Shown here: positions 25,625 through 34,842 of the stretch, piece by piece
How positions within the stretch are numbered: the first letter of the stretch is position 1
Layout: every line of letters begins with the position of its first letter
Notes under the pieces: generated by a model
What the model was told of the DNA's origin: nothing
The model's database searches: none
Seen by the model: the letters and a program-made list of their open reading frames with translations, nothing else
Made by a program: the position numbers and the translations under genes
NCBI RefSeq assembly: GCF_003967555.1
Contig: NZ_BIFS01000001.1
Coordinates: forward strand, 2,852,001-2,916,000
Origin: Dictyobacter kobayashii
GTDB taxonomy: Bacteria; Chloroflexota; Ktedonobacteria; Ktedonobacterales; Ktedonobacteraceae
Reading direction: 5' to 3'
Length of the DNA: 64,000 nt

Positions 25625-28057
25625 TTAGGAGGCGTGTAGGAGGGAGCTGCAGCCTGCGCAGAAGCGGGCGATGGGCATGTTGACAACTCCACAGTTTGGG
25701 CAGATGACGATGGGAAGAGGGGGCTGCGCTGTTTGCTTTGAGCGTGCTGGAGGTGCGGCCGGTATTCGGGCCTGGGTCTCCGTCCCTGATGCAGGGGGTT
25801 TGGCAAAAGTCGATCCTTTCCCATTGGTGCCTGTGTTGCGCTGTACTGGCGGCATGACGTTCATTGAGTGCAATTTAGAGGTTTTTTCTTGTCCAGATTG
25901 CAGGTCAACGAAGAAAATGATGGTGCTTCCAAGTAGTATGTGGTCGCCGTGTGAGAGTCGGTAAGGCCGGTCGATCGGGCTCTGGTTGACGATGACGCCG
26001 TTGCTACTGCCAAGGTCGCGTATGTAGAAACCTTCGGCTGTGGCAAAGACTTCGGCATGGCGACGTGACGCGACGAGATCGCTCAATTCTATGTCGTTAC
26101 CCGTTTCACGGCCAAGGGTGACGGATTTTGTATTATTTTGTAAGAGCTGTACACGCGGTGACTGTTTTTTGCCCCCCTTGGCATTAGCTGGGAGGATAAT
26201 CAACGCGGGCGTTACCTTTAAGGCATTAACGATGGCAGAAGGTAATGGCTGGGCTGCTCCGACGGGCAGCAGATTCTCATCCAGCTTTTGCGCTGGCCGT
26301 TTAGCTGTAACCGGTGGCCCTGCGAGTTTCTGACGTGCAGGCGCAAGGCTATCAAAATCCAGCGGCCGCAGCAGGAAACAAAATGTTACGGTATTGCCAA
26401 AGCGCAATACATCATTGATCTTCAAAGGATAAGGTTGCTCGGCGGTGAGGCGCTGCTCGTTTAGAAAGGTGCCATTTAAGCTCTTCAGATCGACAACTAC
26501 ATAGTGTCCGTCTTGATAAGAGATCTGTGCATGGCGGCGCGAGATTGAACCTTCATTCACAACCAGATCTACGCCTGGCTGGCGTCCAATCGTCACCAGC
26601 GTTTCACGGTCCAGTGAAGTTTCAGCAATATGCAATGGCACATGCGGATCGGCCACATGCACTAGCAGTGCCTCTGTATGTTGAGACGATGACAGTTCAT
26701 GTAACATAGGATTCTCCCCCGATTGCAAACCATGCGCATTACCAGATACGGCAACCGCCTCTCGAATAACAGTGTCACCAGTACGCTGCACTCCTAGCTG
26801 CAGAGGAGGAACCTTCAAGCTATCCAGATAGGCCGCCAGATCAAAATCCTCTTTCATCAAGGAAGAAGCTACAGCTGCCAGATTAACCTTATGGTCGATT
26901 GCGCGTTTAAAAGCCAGTGTATGCTTGCGATCTCCCAGGGACAGCATGCCAACAGGGACGCCATCGCAGAGCAAGACCTTACGATAGGAACGTGGTTGAG
27001 GCTCAGCAACCAGTTCTCGATAACCCTTCACATTCGTTAAACCCACGGATGCAAAGGGTAAGCCATAGAGAAACGTAGCATTGTAAAAGGTGTCCGAGTG
27101 AAAAGGCCGGCTAGTATCCAGAATATTTAACATACTATAGGCCGCTGCCCGAGCCTGTTGAATGGCTGGATACCACTGACCGATTACACGTGCCTTCTGG
27201 GCACCAGGAATAATCGTTTCGACGACATCTCCGGCGGCGTATATATCTTCGGCGCTGGTACGCATATATTCATCTACCAGCAAGCCACGCTGGCAACGTA
27301 GACCGCTAGCCCGCGCATAATCACTATTTGGTTCAACCCCGATCGCCACCAGGACCAGATCGCAGTTTATACGCTCGCCCGCACTGGTCATAACCGCCGC
27401 AACCTGGCCGCGAGAACCAATGATTTCAGTAATCTCAGTCTCTAGCTGTACATCGACCCCGGCTCGCGTCTCCTCCTGTAAGACCAGATCAGACGCCGTA
27501 GCGTCCAGCACCTCCGACCAGAGCAAATGCTTACGAATCAAGTGTGTAACTTGAAGGCCACGGTGGCGCAACGTCTCCACCGTTTCCAGGGCCAATGTAC
27601 CACTGCCAGACACAACGACGCGGCGAGCCGAAGGCAGGCGCTCAAGTACAGCCTGGTAATCTTCTACACTACGTAGAGTAAACACTCCGGGTAGATCACT
27701 ACCAGGGCAACGCAGCCGGGCCGGTCGAGCCCCGCTGGCCAGCAACAATTTCTCATATTTTACCTGGGCGCCACTCTGTAGTGAAACCGTATGCTGAGCT
27801 GGCTGGATACGTGTCACCTTCTCAGACAAAAAGTGAATTTGCTGAGACTGATAATACTGGGCCGGACGGGCCCATAATTTCTCTTCAGACACACGCCCGG
27901 CCAGATAATCTTTTAGAGCGGGTCGAAAATACACAGGATGCGTATCCTCAGAAATCACGCCAATTGTTGCCCGGGGAGCCTCCAGACGTAATGTCTCGGC
28001 TGCGGTAATACCCGCAATGCCATTCCCGATAATCAAAAATGAAATCTGATCAGTCAT
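25625..28057 (-). CDS. FAD/NAD(P)-dependent oxidoreductase fused to two FHA domains and a zinc ribbon
   Basis: About 810 aa. Residues 1-400 are a rubredoxin/nitrite-reductase-like pyridine nucleotide-disulfide oxidoreductase: FAD motif IIGNGIAGITAAE, NAD motif VVSGSGTLALETVE, VLVAIGVEPNS, and TSAEDIYAAGDVVE. Two FHA domains follow: VTIGRQPGVDLVVNEGSISRRHAQ...SLNGTFLN at about 485-550, and VTLGRETGNDIELSDLVASRRHAE...SSNGVIVN at about 645-710. Both keep the GR, SRRH and S-x-NG phosphothreonine-binding residues. The C-terminus is a zinc ribbon (CPNCG...FCAGC). I prefer the ATG at 28057, which follows TTGAGGA, over a GTG five codons upstream. It heads the three-gene redox cluster. FHA domains imply docking of a kinase-phosphorylated partner. 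Confidence 0.85.
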   Translation of the reverse strand: MTDQISFLIIGNGIAGITAAETLRLEAPRATIGVISEDTHPVYFRPALKDYLAGRVSEEKLWARPAQYYQSQQIHFLSEKVTRIQPAQHTVSLQSGAQVKYEKLLLASGARPARLRCPGSDLPGVFTLRSVEDYQAVLERLPSARRVVVSGSGTLALETVETLRHRGLQVTHLIRKHLLWSEVLDATASDLVLQEETRAGVDVQLETEITEIIGSRGQVAAVMTSAGERINCDLVLVAIGVEPNSDYARASGLRCQRGLLVDEYMRTSAEDIYAAGDVVETIIPGAQKARVIGQWYPAIQQARAAAYSMLNILDTSRPFHSDTFYNATFLYGLPFASVGLTNVKGYRELVAEPQPRSYRKVLLCDGVPVGMLSLGDRKHTLAFKRAIDHKVNLAAVASSLMKEDFDLAAYLDSLKVPPLQLGVQRTGDTVIREAVAVSGNAHGLQSGENPMLHELSSSQHTEALLVHVADPHVPLHIAETSLDRETLVTIGRQPGVDLVVNEGSISRRHAQISYQDGHYVVVDLKSLNGTFLNEQRLTAEQPYPLKINDVLRFGNTVTFCFLLRPLDFDSLAPARQKLAGPPVTAKRPAQKLDENLLPVGAAQPLPSAIVNALKVTPALIILPANAKGGKKQSPRVQLLQNNTKSVTLGRETGNDIELSDLVASRRHAEVFATAEGFYIRDLGSSNGVIVNQSPIDRPYRLSHGDHILLGSTIIFFVDLQSGQEKTSKLHSMNVMPPVQRNTGTNGKGSTFAKPPASGTETQARIPAAPPARSKQTAQPPLPIVICPNCGVVNMPIARFCAGCSSLLHAS

Positions 28058-28604
28058 GTGTATCCTCAACACCCATTAATCCACTACAACGTGAATATCC
28101 TGAATAGGTCAGATAGAGAGCTCTAACAGAAATCTGAAGGGCTCGCGCTCTATCCAGCCCACATAACCCACACATCCACATACAACCTCCCGATATACAG
28201 GATTGCACATTCTGATATAGCTGCTATATCCTCTGAAACACCCTGTACCTATATTCACATTTCATCTTACCAGAGAAATCTAGAAATGTATCTATCTTGC
28301 CTCTCGAACCATTACCCATTTCCTAGTACAAGCGAGTAATAGAGAAGCAAGATAACACATATGAGCAATCAGCGAGGAAGAGAGCAAGATGATGTTTCGG
28401 AGGCTCGATACAATGGCAGTGAGGAGAGCATAAGATAGAGGGTAACGCCAAAAAGGCTAGGACAAAAACAAGTGTTCGAACTGAATATTGCCATTCACCC
28501 CAATTGTAAGGCATACTTATAAAGCTAACGTATTCAAGGCATATTCACAGAAACAATATATTTCCTGGCTATTTTTTGAGTTTTTTTGGACGGAGGATAT
28601 ATTA
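28058..28604. other. Divergent intergenic region with a candidate operator
   Basis: 550 bp between the FAD/FHA gene (minus) and dnaE (plus), without a supported gene. A perfect palindrome GATATAGC-T-GCTATATC lies at 28214-28230 and could be an operator for the redox cluster, about 160 bp upstream of its start. No other feature is visible. Confidence 0.35.
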
Positions 28605-31600
28605 ATGGGGGCGGACTTTGCGCATTTACATGTTCATACAGAATATTCGCTGCTGGATGGCTTCAGCCGCATTAAGAAGCTAGTAAAACAATCTAAAGAT
28701 CTGGGCATGAATCACCTGGCCATTACCGACCATGGTGCGATGTATGGTGCTCTGGAGTTCTATAAAGAGTGCCGCAAGGGAGGGGTTCACCCTATCCTGG
28801 GTGTGGAAAGCTATCTTGTTCCCGACCACAAAGAGAAGCCAAAGTTCAAGCAAGGGGACAAGCGCTATTATCACCTGCTCCTGCTAGCTGAAAGCAATAC
28901 CGGCTATCGAAATCTGATGAAACTCATGACACTGGCCAATACCGATGGCATGCATGCCAACCGGGCCCGTATCGATAAAAACCTGCTCGAACAATATGGA
29001 GAAGGTATCATCGCCACCTCTTCATGTCTGGGTGGCGAAATTCCACAACTACTGATCGAAGGAAAGATTGACGAAGCCTATAATACCGCCCGCTGGTTTC
29101 GTAACACCCTGGGACCCAACAACTTCTATTTAGAGATCCAGGATCACGATGGTTATCCCGAGCAATCGAGTGTCAATCAGCATCTCTATCAGATGGCTAA
29201 AGAATTGCAGATGCCACTACTGGCCACCAATGATCTGCACTACGTCGCCCATGCGGATTCACGTGCCCATGAGATTCTCCTCTGTGTACAGACCCAGAAC
29301 AGCATCAACAACCCCAAGCGCTTCAAATTTGAGAGCGATGAATTCTTCCTGCGCAGTCCAGACCAGATGCTGCAACTCTTTCCTGAATTGGGCGATGCGT
29401 TGCTCAACACTGTACGCCTGGCGGAACGATGTGAAGTCGATCCATTCGCCTACAAAGCGCAATTGCCAGCGGTAGATATTCCATCCCAGTATCGTACGCC
29501 TGAAGAATATCTCTATGCTCTCTGTGAGCAAGGTATTGCCTACCGTTATGGAGAGATGACCGAGCCGATCAAACGACAATTAGACTATGAGCTCAGCATC
29601 ATTATCCAAAAAGGGTTCGTGCCTTACTTCCTGGTGGTGGCAGACTACGTCGGCTGGGCACGCGATCATGGCATTCGCTGTCTCGCCAGGGGATCGGCCG
29701 CTGGAAGCGTGGTTGCCTACTCATTGGGTATCACCAATGTCGATCCATTGCGCTACCAATTGCTCTTCGAACGCTTCCTCAATCCAGAGCGCGACGATAT
29801 GCCTGATATAGACATGGACTTCCCGGATGATCGCCGTGAAGAAGTCATCAATTACCTGGCAGAAAAATATGGACACGAATGCGTCGCCCAGATGGCCACA
29901 TTTATGACGATGGCGGCCAAAGGTGCGGTACGCGACGTAGCCCGCGTGCTGGAAAAGCAGACCATGGGAGACCGCATTGCTCGCATGATCCCAACCGGTC
30001 CAAAGGTTACCCTGCAAGGCTCATTAGATTCTGTTAAAGAGCTCAGTGATCTACGCGACCAGGATCCGGATGCCAAAGAATTGCTCGACCTGGCCTTAGA
30101 GCTAGAAGGCTCGGTGCGCGGAACCGGGGTCCACGCCGCTGGCGTCCTGGTCGCCAACGAAGCCCTCCATAACTTTGTGCCATTGCAGATTCGTGAGGGT
30201 CGCTACTCAACGCAATATGAGCACGCTCACCTGGAAGAACTGGGGTTGATTAAATATGACATCCTGGGTCTCTCCAACCTGACTATCATCGATAACGCCC
30301 TCAAGTTCATCAAAGAGGCACGCGGCGAGGACATCAACCTGGAAAAGCTGCCCCTGGATGAGATCGAGGGGAATGAAGAACAAAATGCCAAGCGCAAAAA
30401 AGCCTTTGACCTGCTGGCGGCGGGAGAAACGACCGGTGTCTTCCAGTTAGAAGGCGCGAAGATGCGCGAGTATATCAAAATGCTTGGACCAACCTGTATC
30501 GAAGATGTCACCGCCATGGTGGCCCTCTACCGACCAGGTCCAATGGATAGTATTCCAGACTTTGTAGACGCTAAACACGGCCGCAAAAAGATCACCTATC
30601 TTGATCCCCGGTTAGAACAATGGCTGGCGGAATCATACGGCGTTATCGTTTACCAGGACCAGGTGTTGCTGATCGCTGTAAACCTGGCTGGCTTCTCCTG
30701 GGGAAAAGTAAACAAGTTCCGTAAGGCCCTCAGTAAAAAGATTATGCACGAAGTTGAGGGCTACAAGAGCGACTTTATCCAGGGCTGTATCAAAAACGAT
30801 GTGGCTCCGGAAGTGGCCGAGCAGCTCTTTACCTTGATCCTGCCGTTCGGTGGCTATGGCTTTAACAAAGCCCACGCTGCCAGTTACGCCGTGGTTGCCT
30901 TCTATACGGCCTATCTCAAAGCCAACTACACGGCCGAATTTATGGCCGCCACCATGACCGCTGAAGCCGCCGATGCCAACAAAATATCCAACGCCGTAGC
31001 GGAATGTAAGCGCATGGACGTCGAAGTCTATGGTCCAGACGTCAATCGCTCCGAACGAGGCTTCACCATTGAAAACGACGGCGTACGCTTTGGTCTACTG
31101 GCCATCAAAGGCATTGGTGACGGACCAATCAACGAAATCGTCCGTACCCGCAACGAGGGTGGCCCCTTTAAATCCCTGGCCGACTTCTGCACACGTGTTG
31201 ATCCCCGGGCGGTTGGCAAAGGTGCGATAGAGACCCTGATTAAAGCGGGCGCCCTTGACTCAGTCGAAGGTGAGAACAAACGCCACCAGATGCTGGCTTC
31301 GGTTGAACGCGCCATGCAATTTGGAAAAAGCGAGCGTTCAGCAAAAGAGCGCGGCATGATGAGCCTGTTCGGAGACATGGAAGAGATCAGCAGCGCACTC
31401 AGTTTTGCCCTGAACCAGAATGCCGAGGAGGTCTCGCGCAAACAATTGCTGGCCTGGGAAAAAGAGCTGGTTGGTATCTACATCTCCAAGCACCCTCTGT
31501 CTTATATCAGTGACCTGATCAAGGACAAGGCATCTCACACCACCGCCGATATCACAGAAGAGCTCGACAAACAAAAAGTTGTCATTTGCGGAACCATCAA

Positions 31601-32102
31601 GGAAGCACGACGTATCACCACCAAAAAAGGCGATACTATGTGCATTGTGCAGTTAGAAGACATGTTTGGCACCATCAGCGTCACCGTCTTCCCACGCACA
31701 TATGAAGAGACCGCCGAAAAATGGGTTGAAGATACAGTTGTCATCGTACGAGGAGAAGTCCAGGTCAGACGCGATGAACCCTGCATCCTCTGCAACAGTG
31801 TCAGCACATTCAAAGCAGTCGAAGAAGAGATGAATCGCAAGCAATATATGGTCTGGCTCAAGCTGCAACTCACTGGTAGCGATGAAATCTCGGTCTCCAA
31901 CGACATTATGAAGGTGCAGAACATCAAGCGCTACCTGAGTGAACGGCCAGGTCGAGACCATTATGAAATTCTAGTCGCCAACGGAGAATGGGAATTGCGT
32001 CTGACCCCCCAGGATAACACCATGTTCTATACCGAAGAGCTACGAGCCAAATTGGAAGAGGAACTTGGGACTGGTATGATCGAAGCAAAGGTGCTAGCGT
32101 AG
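28605..32102 (+). CDS. dnaE: DNA polymerase III alpha subunit
   Basis: The replicative DNA polymerase of the C family, 1165 aa from this ATG, the normal DnaE length. The N-terminal PHP domain starts FAHLHVHTEYSLLDG and includes LAITDHGAMYGALEFY. The catalytic palm has ARGSAAGSVVAYSLGI and PDIDMDFPDDRREEVI, with the Asp pair of the active site and a later third Asp region. The finger region has FGGYGFNKAHAASYA. An OB-fold lies near the C-terminus (VVICGTIKEARRITTKKGDTMCIVQLED). The start is chosen for GGACGGAGG nine bases upstream; a longer in-frame reading from 28488 lacks family similarity. A terminator follows directly. Confidence 0.96.
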   Translation: MGADFAHLHVHTEYSLLDGFSRIKKLVKQSKDLGMNHLAITDHGAMYGALEFYKECRKGGVHPILGVESYLVPDHKEKPKFKQGDKRYYHLLLLAESNTGYRNLMKLMTLANTDGMHANRARIDKNLLEQYGEGIIATSSCLGGEIPQLLIEGKIDEAYNTARWFRNTLGPNNFYLEIQDHDGYPEQSSVNQHLYQMAKELQMPLLATNDLHYVAHADSRAHEILLCVQTQNSINNPKRFKFESDEFFLRSPDQMLQLFPELGDALLNTVRLAERCEVDPFAYKAQLPAVDIPSQYRTPEEYLYALCEQGIAYRYGEMTEPIKRQLDYELSIIIQKGFVPYFLVVADYVGWARDHGIRCLARGSAAGSVVAYSLGITNVDPLRYQLLFERFLNPERDDMPDIDMDFPDDRREEVINYLAEKYGHECVAQMATFMTMAAKGAVRDVARVLEKQTMGDRIARMIPTGPKVTLQGSLDSVKELSDLRDQDPDAKELLDLALELEGSVRGTGVHAAGVLVANEALHNFVPLQIREGRYSTQYEHAHLEELGLIKYDILGLSNLTIIDNALKFIKEARGEDINLEKLPLDEIEGNEEQNAKRKKAFDLLAAGETTGVFQLEGAKMREYIKMLGPTCIEDVTAMVALYRPGPMDSIPDFVDAKHGRKKITYLDPRLEQWLAESYGVIVYQDQVLLIAVNLAGFSWGKVNKFRKALSKKIMHEVEGYKSDFIQGCIKNDVAPEVAEQLFTLILPFGGYGFNKAHAASYAVVAFYTAYLKANYTAEFMAATMTAEAADANKISNAVAECKRMDVEVYGPDVNRSERGFTIENDGVRFGLLAIKGIGDGPINEIVRTRNEGGPFKSLADFCTRVDPRAVGKGAIETLIKAGALDSVEGENKRHQMLASVERAMQFGKSERSAKERGMMSLFGDMEEISSALSFALNQNAEEVSRKQLLAWEKELVGIYISKHPLSYISDLIKDKASHTTADITEELDKQKVVICGTIKEARRITTKKGDTMCIVQLEDMFGTISVTVFPRTYEETAEKWVEDTVVIVRGEVQVRRDEPCILCNSVSTFKAVEEEMNRKQYMVWLKLQLTGSDEISVSNDIMKVQNIKRYLSERPGRDHYEILVANGEWELRLTPQDNTMFYTEELRAKLEEELGTGMIEAKVLA

Positions 32103-32124
32103 CGAAAACAAAAGCGCGATCAAG

Positions 32125-32162
32125 AGGGGTAGCGAGCAAAAATTAGCCTGCTACCCCTTTTG
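32125..32162 (+). terminator. Intrinsic terminator of dnaE
   Basis: Stem AGGGGTAGC / GCTACCCCT (32125-32133 and 32150-32158) with a 16-nt loop, followed by TTTT. Located 22 bp after the dnaE stop. Confidence 0.75.
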
Positions 32163-32314
32163 TACGCTTATTTCTATCTATTTCCGCCCTCTTTTGACAG
32201 TTAAGCATAATACTCGTTATACTGAGTAGAAACCTAAGCATTTCCACGCTCGTATATTCATTAACTGATACATTGATTGAATGCAACTAAAAAAGCAGAA
32301 AAGGTTATAAGATT

Positions 32315-34176
32315 GTGGGTTTCGAATACAAGGGTTCCGCACCAGACCCCAATAGACAAAATAAGCCCTCTCCAGATATGAATATATCCAAACAAAAGGA
32401 TAATGGACAGCAATCGCGGCTGAAGGCCAACCTGTCTGCAGATGAGCTTGAGCATTATGAGGAGCCACAATATCGTGAGCATGTTTCAGGACCATTAAAA
32501 TTTCCGGAAGCGGCTCCGCGGGCACCACAGCAACCAGTACAACCACCATATGTACCTCAAATGCCAGCGCGGACAGTATATTATCCACCACAAAATCAGC
32601 AACCCGGCTATGGGCAGCCATATCCACCACAAAATCAGCAACCCGGCTATGGGCAGCCATATCCAGCGCAGCCACAACGTCCTTACCCGGCCTATGGTTA
32701 TCCACCATATCAGGGACAGCCAGCTGGAAACAACGGCTGGGCTCCACCCTATCCAATGGGCCAACCAGCTTATAACTATGCGCCACAGGGATATTACCAA
32801 CCATATAATGGTTATTACAATCCTTATGGTTATCCCCCGTTTACCTGGCAGCCCCCAAACCCAAACGGGACACTTATCAATTTGTAATTGCGATCATTGC
32901 AACCATCTGCTCTGGCATCGTGTTTTGCACCGGACTCGTCTGTGCTTTTATCCTGTTTATAACAGTAATCTTGATGCCTTATAGCTCTGCCGCCCAGACC
33001 ACCAGGCCAGAACAAATATTTGGTAGTATCACCATGTTTACGGCCCTGTCAATCGCTGGACTGGGAGGAGGCACATTTAGCCTCTACCATAGTATACGAG
33101 CGCTGCTACGCAAGAAATCCTGGGAATTCAAAGTGCCTTCGATCAAAATTGGCACTTTCAAACTACCCTGGTTTGTCATCTTCCTGGCACTCTATATTGT
33201 GATGATCGCCATCGGCCTGATGATTCGCGGCAACCAGCAGGTCGCACAGACCACCTGGCTAACTGTCTTGATGATTGGCCTGGCTGGCTTACTACCAGCC
33301 CTGACAATATTTACGTTAGGAGCCTGGCGTGTCCACAATAAAAAAGATGAGCATTGGTCAACCACCTGGCGGCGCATCGCAGTGGCGATCACTAGTGGCG
33401 CAACCTCCGCAATTCTCTTCGCGATGATCTTTGAGCTAGTTCTGGGCCTCGTGATTCAAGCAGGATTGCATGTCAATAGTTTTCAGCTAGATGATCCAAA
33501 CATGCCGATACCCAACGATATGCGAGCAATCATCTATCTATTCCTGGTCGTCGCGGTGGTTGCCCCATTTGTTGAAGAAGGTGTCAAACCGCTGGCAGTT
33601 GTCGCCATGATCGGGCGCATCAATAGCGCATCAGAAGCCTTTTTATTGGGCATGGCCTGTGGTATCGGCTTCGACCTCGTTGAGACCTCTGGCTACATCG
33701 GCATGGGTTATAGCAACTGGGTTGATGTCGCGATCCAACGTAGTTCAGCTGGACTGCTACATAGTTTTGGAGCAGGCATGAGCGCCCTTGGCTGGTACTA
33801 CCTGACCCACTCCAAATCTCTCCCACGTCGTCGTATCTTGATCGGCCTGGGTTGTGGCGCTTATGCGGTATTGCAACATGCCATCTGGAATGGCTCATTT
33901 GTATTCCAACTGCTGCCAGCCCCTATCGGACCATACTTCGACAAAGGTATCATCACAATCGGTAGCTACCCGATACCATCCATCCTGATCATTTATGCGA
34001 TCGAGACCGCGCTGATGGTCATCTTCTTCCTCTTTGTCACAGGTAAACTGGGAAGAAATAGTAACCGTGACCAGCTTCCGGGGAAGGCCCCTAAACCAAC
34101 GGATGAAGAGCGCCAAACAAAAGAGGTTGTGTATAGCACTCCTTATCCACAAGGGCAGCCACAGCCAGCACGCTAA
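32315..34176 (+). CDS. PrsW-family intramembrane protease with Pro/Tyr-rich N-terminus; one frame break
   Basis: About 620 aa. Residues 1-190 are cytoplasmic and rich in P, Y, Q and G, including an exact 13-residue tandem duplication. The membrane part begins at FVIAIIATICSGIVFC and has about eight helices. It carries PrsW signatures: FVEEGVKPLAVV (the E-E-x-x-K catalytic motif), GIGFDLVETSGYI (F-x-x-x-E) and LQHAIWNGSF (conserved His). PrsW-type proteases cleave anti-sigma factors or prohibitin-like membrane proteins; the substrate here is unknown. The two frames join if one G is added to the run at 32867-32869. The start codon is a candidate: GTG just upstream at 32314 or ATG/TTG alternatives lack a good ribosome site. 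Confidence 0.8.
32582..32659 (+). repeat. Exact 39-bp tandem duplication inside the PrsW gene
   Basis: Two identical 39-bp units, 32582-32620 and 32621-32659, encode two copies of YPPQNQQPGYGQP. The absence of any difference implies a recent slippage or recombination event. Confidence 0.9.
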
Positions 34177-34188
34177 AGCATATAGCAT

Positions 34189-34221
34189 GAGGAGATAGCT
34201 CTGGCTATCTCCTCTTTTTTT
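34189..34221 (+). terminator. Intrinsic terminator of the PrsW gene
   Basis: Perfect 11-bp stem GAGGAGATAGC / GCTATCTCCTC with a 4-nt loop, followed by T7. Starts 12 bp after the stop codon. Confidence 0.9.
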
Positions 34222-34272
34222 ATAAGAGTGTCTTGTCTCCATCATCATGGGAAGCGTTTCATTCCCATGCGG

Positions 34273-34352
34273 ACGTGCGCTGGCGCGCCCGAATCTTTGT
34301 TCTTGTGTGGTACAAAAAGTGCGCAGGGCGCACTTTTTGTACCACACAAGAA
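34273..34352 (+). repeat. Head-plus-palindrome element, copy 2
   Basis: Head ACGTGCGCTGGCGCGCCCGA (34273-34292), 7 bp, then a perfect palindrome with 25-bp arms (34300-34324 and 34328-34352) around AGG. The core is AAAAAGTGCGC-AGG-GCGCACTTTTT. A degenerate direct copy of the head (ACGAGCGCTGCAGGCGCG) follows near 34360. It lies downstream of a complete intrinsic terminator, so termination of the PrsW gene is not its purpose. Confidence 0.8.
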
Positions 34353-34381
34353 ATTATGTACGAGCGCTGCAGGCGCGGAAG

Positions 34382-34842
34382 CTCATACACGAAGGATACG
34401 GTGGCTATGGGAGTAAGATACATTCTAATTTAGCTTCATAATTTAGCTCCAGAAAGTAATAACAGAGATACAACTACCACTACTTGTATTTTGCGAGATA
34501 TTATGGTACTGTCTGGAAAGTTAAACACTACAGATATAGCCGTATAGCAGAAAGGGACCGTACCAATGTTAATAGCACCAACCATCTTCTCAGCAGTCGC
34601 TGCTCTTGTTAACAGCAGCATTTCTGGGGTTGAGTGCTCTCACTAGCGCGCCGACTATACTAATCACCTTTCTCCATATAGAGCAATCCATAGCTTCTTA
34701 CATGATGTAGATGGATTGCAAGATCCTCTATGGCTGAGCCATACACAGATATGGCCAGTACATAGATGACGTCCTCTGGTGTGCACTCTTCCCTCCTTCT
34801 AACAACACGTATCTATAGCCGTGGCTCAAGGAGTGACACCGC
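34382..34842. other. 460-bp AT-rich region upstream of the MFS gene
   Basis: No well-supported gene. A possible small hydrophobic protein is listed separately at 34566-34710. The rest should contain the MFS promoter; nothing else is recognisable. Confidence 0.35.
34566..34710 (+). CDS. Possible 47-aa hydrophobic peptide, frame broken
   Basis: ATG at 34566 follows AAAGGG at a suitable distance and opens MLIAPTIFSAVAAL. That frame ends after 26 codons, but the neighbouring frame continues LLTAAFLGLSALTSAPTIL and then ITFLHIEQSIASYMM to a stop at 34708-34710. Together they would form a two-helix membrane peptide if one base near 34602-34612 were removed. Composition is the only support, and chance is a real alternative. 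Confidence 0.25.

Noticed and set aside
28323..28514. 63-codon minus-strand frame with a hydrophobic Cys-rich product upstream of dnaE
   Set aside because: No ribosome site and no membrane-protein pattern beyond chance; it overlaps the dnaE promoter region.
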